DNA from: Neckera pumila
Lineage: Eukaryota > Streptophyta > Bryopsida > Hypnales > Neckeraceae
Length of the DNA stretch: 64,000 nt
Reading direction: 5' to 3'
NCBI GenBank assembly: GCA_963969595.1
Contig: OZ018417.1
Span: forward strand, 8,868,501-8,932,500
The number at the start of each line of letters is the position of its first letter. Position 1 is the first letter of the stretch. Below, piece by piece: positions 59,126 through 64,000 of the stretch. Under the pieces are notes generated by a model. It searched no databases. It was not told where the DNA came from and was given only the letters and a program-made list of their open reading frames with translations. A program made the translations under genes and the position numbers.

Positions 59126-60060
59126 AGCAACCCCACTGCCACACGCTTAAGCAACACTCTAAAGGTTCTATCCCATTGATCTTCTACTATAATGAGGAAT
59201 GTCCTCCATTGATTTGCTTCACAATGTTGCTTCAGCGTGTTGCAGAGGGGCTACTCTTAATCTTGACTGCTGAAGAGGCCACATTACAAATCAAATAGTT
59301 TTAAGTGAGCACCAAGAAATGATAGGTTGGCAAGTGTGCACCATATTCCACGTCACTACAAGAGCTCAGATTAAAAAGGTCTGCGTGTACCGTAACTTAA
59401 TTTCATTGCGAAATTATTTTCTGATGAAACAGGAAACGTTTCAGGTTTACTTTAATATCTCATGAATAGGTCAAAGTGCAAATTAGTACGGAGTACTCCG
59501 TATATTTTACTTTAGCTTTTACTTTTCGAACTAGGTACGGTAGCACTTTTGCACTTTTAGGTGCCGCGGGCCAGTGTCCAGCACGAGTTCAAACTGGAAC
59601 TAGATAATGCTCTGCGTTGGTAGACTGGGTAAGGATCGAAGAGACATGAAATGCCTCGGAATGTTCAGGGACGTGAAGTTCATAAACTCCAAAACAAACG
59701 ATCTCGGATAAGAAACCATGAATGACTGGAAGGAACAAGCATAAGGTCTACACGATCCAAGAACACAGAGATATCCATTTAGGAAAAGAAACCAACCATA
59801 TTATCAAACCTAATCACTAGACAAACACAAACACAGAAGTACAGCACAGCTGCAGGTCCATACGAATAAGGATAGTAGAACCAGAAGAGAAGAACCAGAA
59901 GAGAAGTTAAACGGGATACCGACAACGAACCAACATTTAGCACAAGCATACAAAATCACGAGAACATCCAGCACCAGGCCCAGGAACGCAGAAGGGAACA
60001 TCAAATAAAAGCAAACCACGTCCACAGGTAAGCAGCAGCCCAAGCCTCCCAGATAAACCG
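59126..60060. other. Intergenic DNA, and possible downstream part of the cold-shock gene
   Basis: A CACTACAAGAGC sequence at 59,355 resembles a CACTA terminus, but no partner was found. GC content rises after about 59,560. No coding frame is supported. Confidence 0.4.
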
Positions 60061-60783
60061 AAAAGACCTTACGTCCGAAATCTCCCTAAAAGTACCATAT
60101 AGGTAAACTACTGCAATCCATAAAGAAAATCAGAACCCAATCATTTGGGGTAAAATCTACCCATGCGCAGTCATAGCTTTTGGGGAAAAAATTTGTCTAC
60201 TCGAAAGATTGCCTTCCTGAGTTTGTATTACATTTCATAGGGCTTTCAATTAGATAAGCAAGCTTCAGATTGACTTGACAAACGTAATGCTCCGGCCCAC
60301 CCTCAAACCCCCTGACACGACAGAAACCCTCGAACTCCTCGGCCCGCAGTCACCTGCAGACTCTCCTTCAACGCGGCGGAAGAGCTCTCGGACTAATCAA
60401 CCGGACCAGCCCTAAAACTCTCCTTCCAACAGAAGTCGGAAAATGCGGCAAAGACGCTCGCCATCCACACAACAAAACCCCTACAGAACTCATGAAAGCT
60501 TCTGGATATTACATCACACCTGCAAACCTCCTGCAGGTCTCAGTGCAGACGATAAACCCTCACCAAATCCATGAGAAGACCGCAACCCGAAGAAGAAAAG
60601 CCATTCAAAAACAAAGACTCAAGCGGAGTGCTAACACCCTCCTGCCTGACACAAATAACACCACCGGCACGTGCTCACCGCGGTTGAGTCCAGGGCTGCC
60701 CTCCCACCATCCTTCTTCAAAGAGGACATCTCATCTCTCGTCTCAGAAAAATACCAGCCCATCAAACCCTCCACTAACGCCGT
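60061..60783 (-). other. Putative 3' untranslated region of the cold-shock gene
   Basis: A GC-richer stretch directly after the stop codon on the minus strand. It has no recognisable protein and could hold 3' UTR introns. The open frames on the plus strand are by-products of base composition. Confidence 0.4.
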
Positions 60784-61632
<849 letters not shown>

Positions 61633-61760
61633 GTGCGCCTGCCCGCGAGGGCGCATGCCCGCTGGCGGCGCTTCGCCGGGGCTTTAGTTGACGCAGGGTG
61701 CCTGTCCCGTGAGCGTGTCGTCCGTCAGATGTGTCTGACGGCGCATCGTGTCCGTCCGTT

Positions 61761-64000
61761 TCGGGTGCTGTTGTAGGCGCTTATGGCGTGGCTTTCAGCT
61801 GACACTCCTATCTGGATGTTGGTTCCCTAGACGCTCTGACTTTTCGATTTTCTGACATATTGTTGGATTTTTGCACCGAGGTTTTTTCAACTGCCCCCCT
61901 CTCTAATTGCACACTCTTTAATTGCACACTTGCAATTACTGTATTAGAGGAAAGAAAGGACGCTTGGGCCAGCGCTAATGAGTGTCTCATTGTTCATAAG
62001 GTAGGAGGCTGTAAAATAGAGCAGAGATTAAGAATGGACCCTATAAATGGTTGTGAAATGGACATGAGTTGGTTCTGAAATTGACTAGTATAGTCATTGA
62101 ATGAATCAAGGAAAATAGCATTATTAATTGCAAGAGTCAATCATTCTCTTTGCTTTCCCCATTTTTATTTAGAATTGTTGAAGTGAACCGTTTAGAAAGA
62201 CCTAGGCTCACAAATAGGGACCATGACCCAACTCATTTGAAAAGTCATAAGTCATTCAAAAATGCTCGGAAAAAATATGCAACCACTTGGGTTAGATTCC
62301 TCATTAAATTCTCTTTGTTTGAAAAATGAGCTAAAAATATTCCCGTCTAAGAAAATATAAGAAAAAGGCAGTCTAGCCCTTAGATGCTTCATTTTTTAGC
62401 CTCCTACCTTAGCAGCATATTTTGGAGTGATTTAGCTTTTTGAAAGTGAATAGCAATAATTTTGGATGAACTTTTGATGAAGCGGCTACCACTTCTATCC
62501 ATCCTTGGGAAAAAGTAAATTTTCAAAGTAGTTGAATATTAGTGAATTCTGTCTATACATAGATTTTGATGAGGAAAACAAAGAGACAACATCCATCTTT
62601 ATATAGATGTATATTGGTGAGAATTGAAAATTTTCAAGTTGATTTTTGGCTTCTACATATTTTGAATTATTGAAGTTTGGTGACGATTCAATGGAAAGTA
62701 GTGACAATAGAGGTGTCAAGGAATGCTAGAGTATCAAAGTAGTGAATGAATGTAGATAAAAAATGCAGCAATATCCAGAAAAGTGACCATTTCTTATCAA
62801 ATTAAGGCAAACTAAGGCCATCATTTATAAATGAGATAATAAGAATGTAAGTTAACTTGAGAGTTCAATTACCATTTAAAAGAAGAACCCTCTAACTACC
62901 AAATGACTACATTATTCAAGGACTATACTATTTCAAAAGAAGTTGGATCCTATTGAGGATCCTATAATATCCTACTCTATCCTAAATTTTATTTTTTTTG
63001 CACAAGGGCAAAATAAACTTGGATTTCAAAGTTCAATATCCAAACTAAAAAATCCTTCATTTAATGTGGACTGTGACATTTTCTATAAAATAATGAAAAT
63101 TTCAAAATCATTGCAAGGAGCACCTAACCTTGATAGAGGTCTTGGCTCTTAGTTTGTTTATACGAGAGTTTAGCATAGTGACATATAAGTGCATTGTAGA
63201 GAGTAATATAGGATATTTGGTATTGAAGTGTAGGGTAAACGATGAGATGTGATCTGATGGGTAAGATTACAAGATGTGATCTGATGGCCCCCTTGTTTGG
63301 AATGTGTGGCCATGATGAGAGTAATATAGGCGATTACAAACTAGTGCCTATTGAATTTAATGGCAATGTGAGCTTTTGGCATGAGTCCAAATGGCTAAAT
63401 TATATTAGTGGATGGTGAAAGTAGGCAAAACGATACATTTGTTATCCCTTTATTTCCTATAGTAAAATTGAAGTATATGGAGTGAAGTTTGGCAATTCTT
63501 GCCACTAAAAGAACGGTGGTTCATAGTGAGCAGACTCTTCATTTAAACCAACTATATACAATAAATTTATTGGTATCTTTATTCAAGCCTACAGGATAAT
63601 ACTTTGTAGTTGAAAGTACAAGAACTATTTTTCTTTCTAGCAAAAAGTGACACTTATGTATCTTCATGTAGCATACAATTGGATGGGCACTGGTGCTCTT
63701 TAAAAATGGTTCAAAAATTCAATTTTCAAGTACACTAAAACCACATATAGGAAAGGGTTCAAAATCCAAAATTCAAAAATGATAGGAGCGCACTGAACTT
63801 TACTTATAGCTCAAAAAAAATTGGAAAAAAATGTTATTATCAACCTTAATCCTGAACATTTTTTCTAATATTAAGATCATTTTGAGACAAAGGAGGTACT
63901 AACAAAAATTAATATTTGGCTAATTGCATTTTTTCAAAAGTATTTTATTTGGCATAAGTGTAGAGAAACTATTAGCACACTACTACCTAAAAATTTGGCA
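61761..64000. other. Intergenic AT-rich DNA
   Basis: I see no gene, TIR element or array here that I can support. AATTGCACACT occurs twice in tandem near 61,905-61,930. The window ends inside this stretch. Confidence 0.5.

Noticed and set aside
59355..59370. CACTA terminus (CACTACAAGAGC)
   Set aside because: No matching inverted end or target duplication was found nearby, so a single 12-base match is not enough.

Overview
This is nuclear DNA of a land plant or close streptophyte relative. The evidence is three nucleus-encoded plant genes (a chloroplast ATP synthase b' subunit, a bipartite-targeted thylakoid protein, and a plant-type cold-shock/zinc-knuckle protein), GT-AG introns, plant transposon superfamilies and AT-rich intergenic DNA. 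The genes are GC-rich islands. I cannot name the species. A non-flowering plant seems possible but is unproven.

Layout. 0-9 kb: small hairpin and terminal-inverted-repeat (TIR) elements, a nested large inverted repeat, and copy A of a repeat (R) carrying a decayed multi-exon gene. 9-15 kb: microsatellites and a 2.46-kb CACTA element with a perfect target duplication. 15-24 kb: two copies of repeat S flanking R copy B, with several TIR insertions, then a tandem array. 25-30 kb: minisatellite, a CACTA-type hairpin and another TIR family. 30-36 kb: a Harbinger hairpin MITE beside a decayed PIF/Harbinger transposon with convergent Myb-like and DDE genes. 36.8-39.4 kb: a retrotransposon-like gag gene with three TAG codons. 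43.4-45 kb: thylakoid protein gene (two exons). 45-49 kb: TTAA-flanked element and a tandem duplication. 49.3-51.6 kb: ATP synthase b' gene and a small broken ORF. 53-59 kb: hairpin and TIR elements and an array of degenerate palindromes. 60-61.7 kb: cold-shock-domain gene on the minus strand. 61.8-64 kb: AT-rich DNA with no gene I can support.

The three host genes do not form a pathway cluster; two are photosynthetic and one is RNA-binding. The most distinctive signal is a family of non-autonomous elements that begin CCCCTAAAG or a close variant and are flanked by TTAA, the target and end structure of piggyBac transposons. Paralogous repeat copies in the same window retain the corresponding unfilled TTAA or TTGA sites, so insertion at TTAA can be read directly. 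No transposase for this family is in the window.
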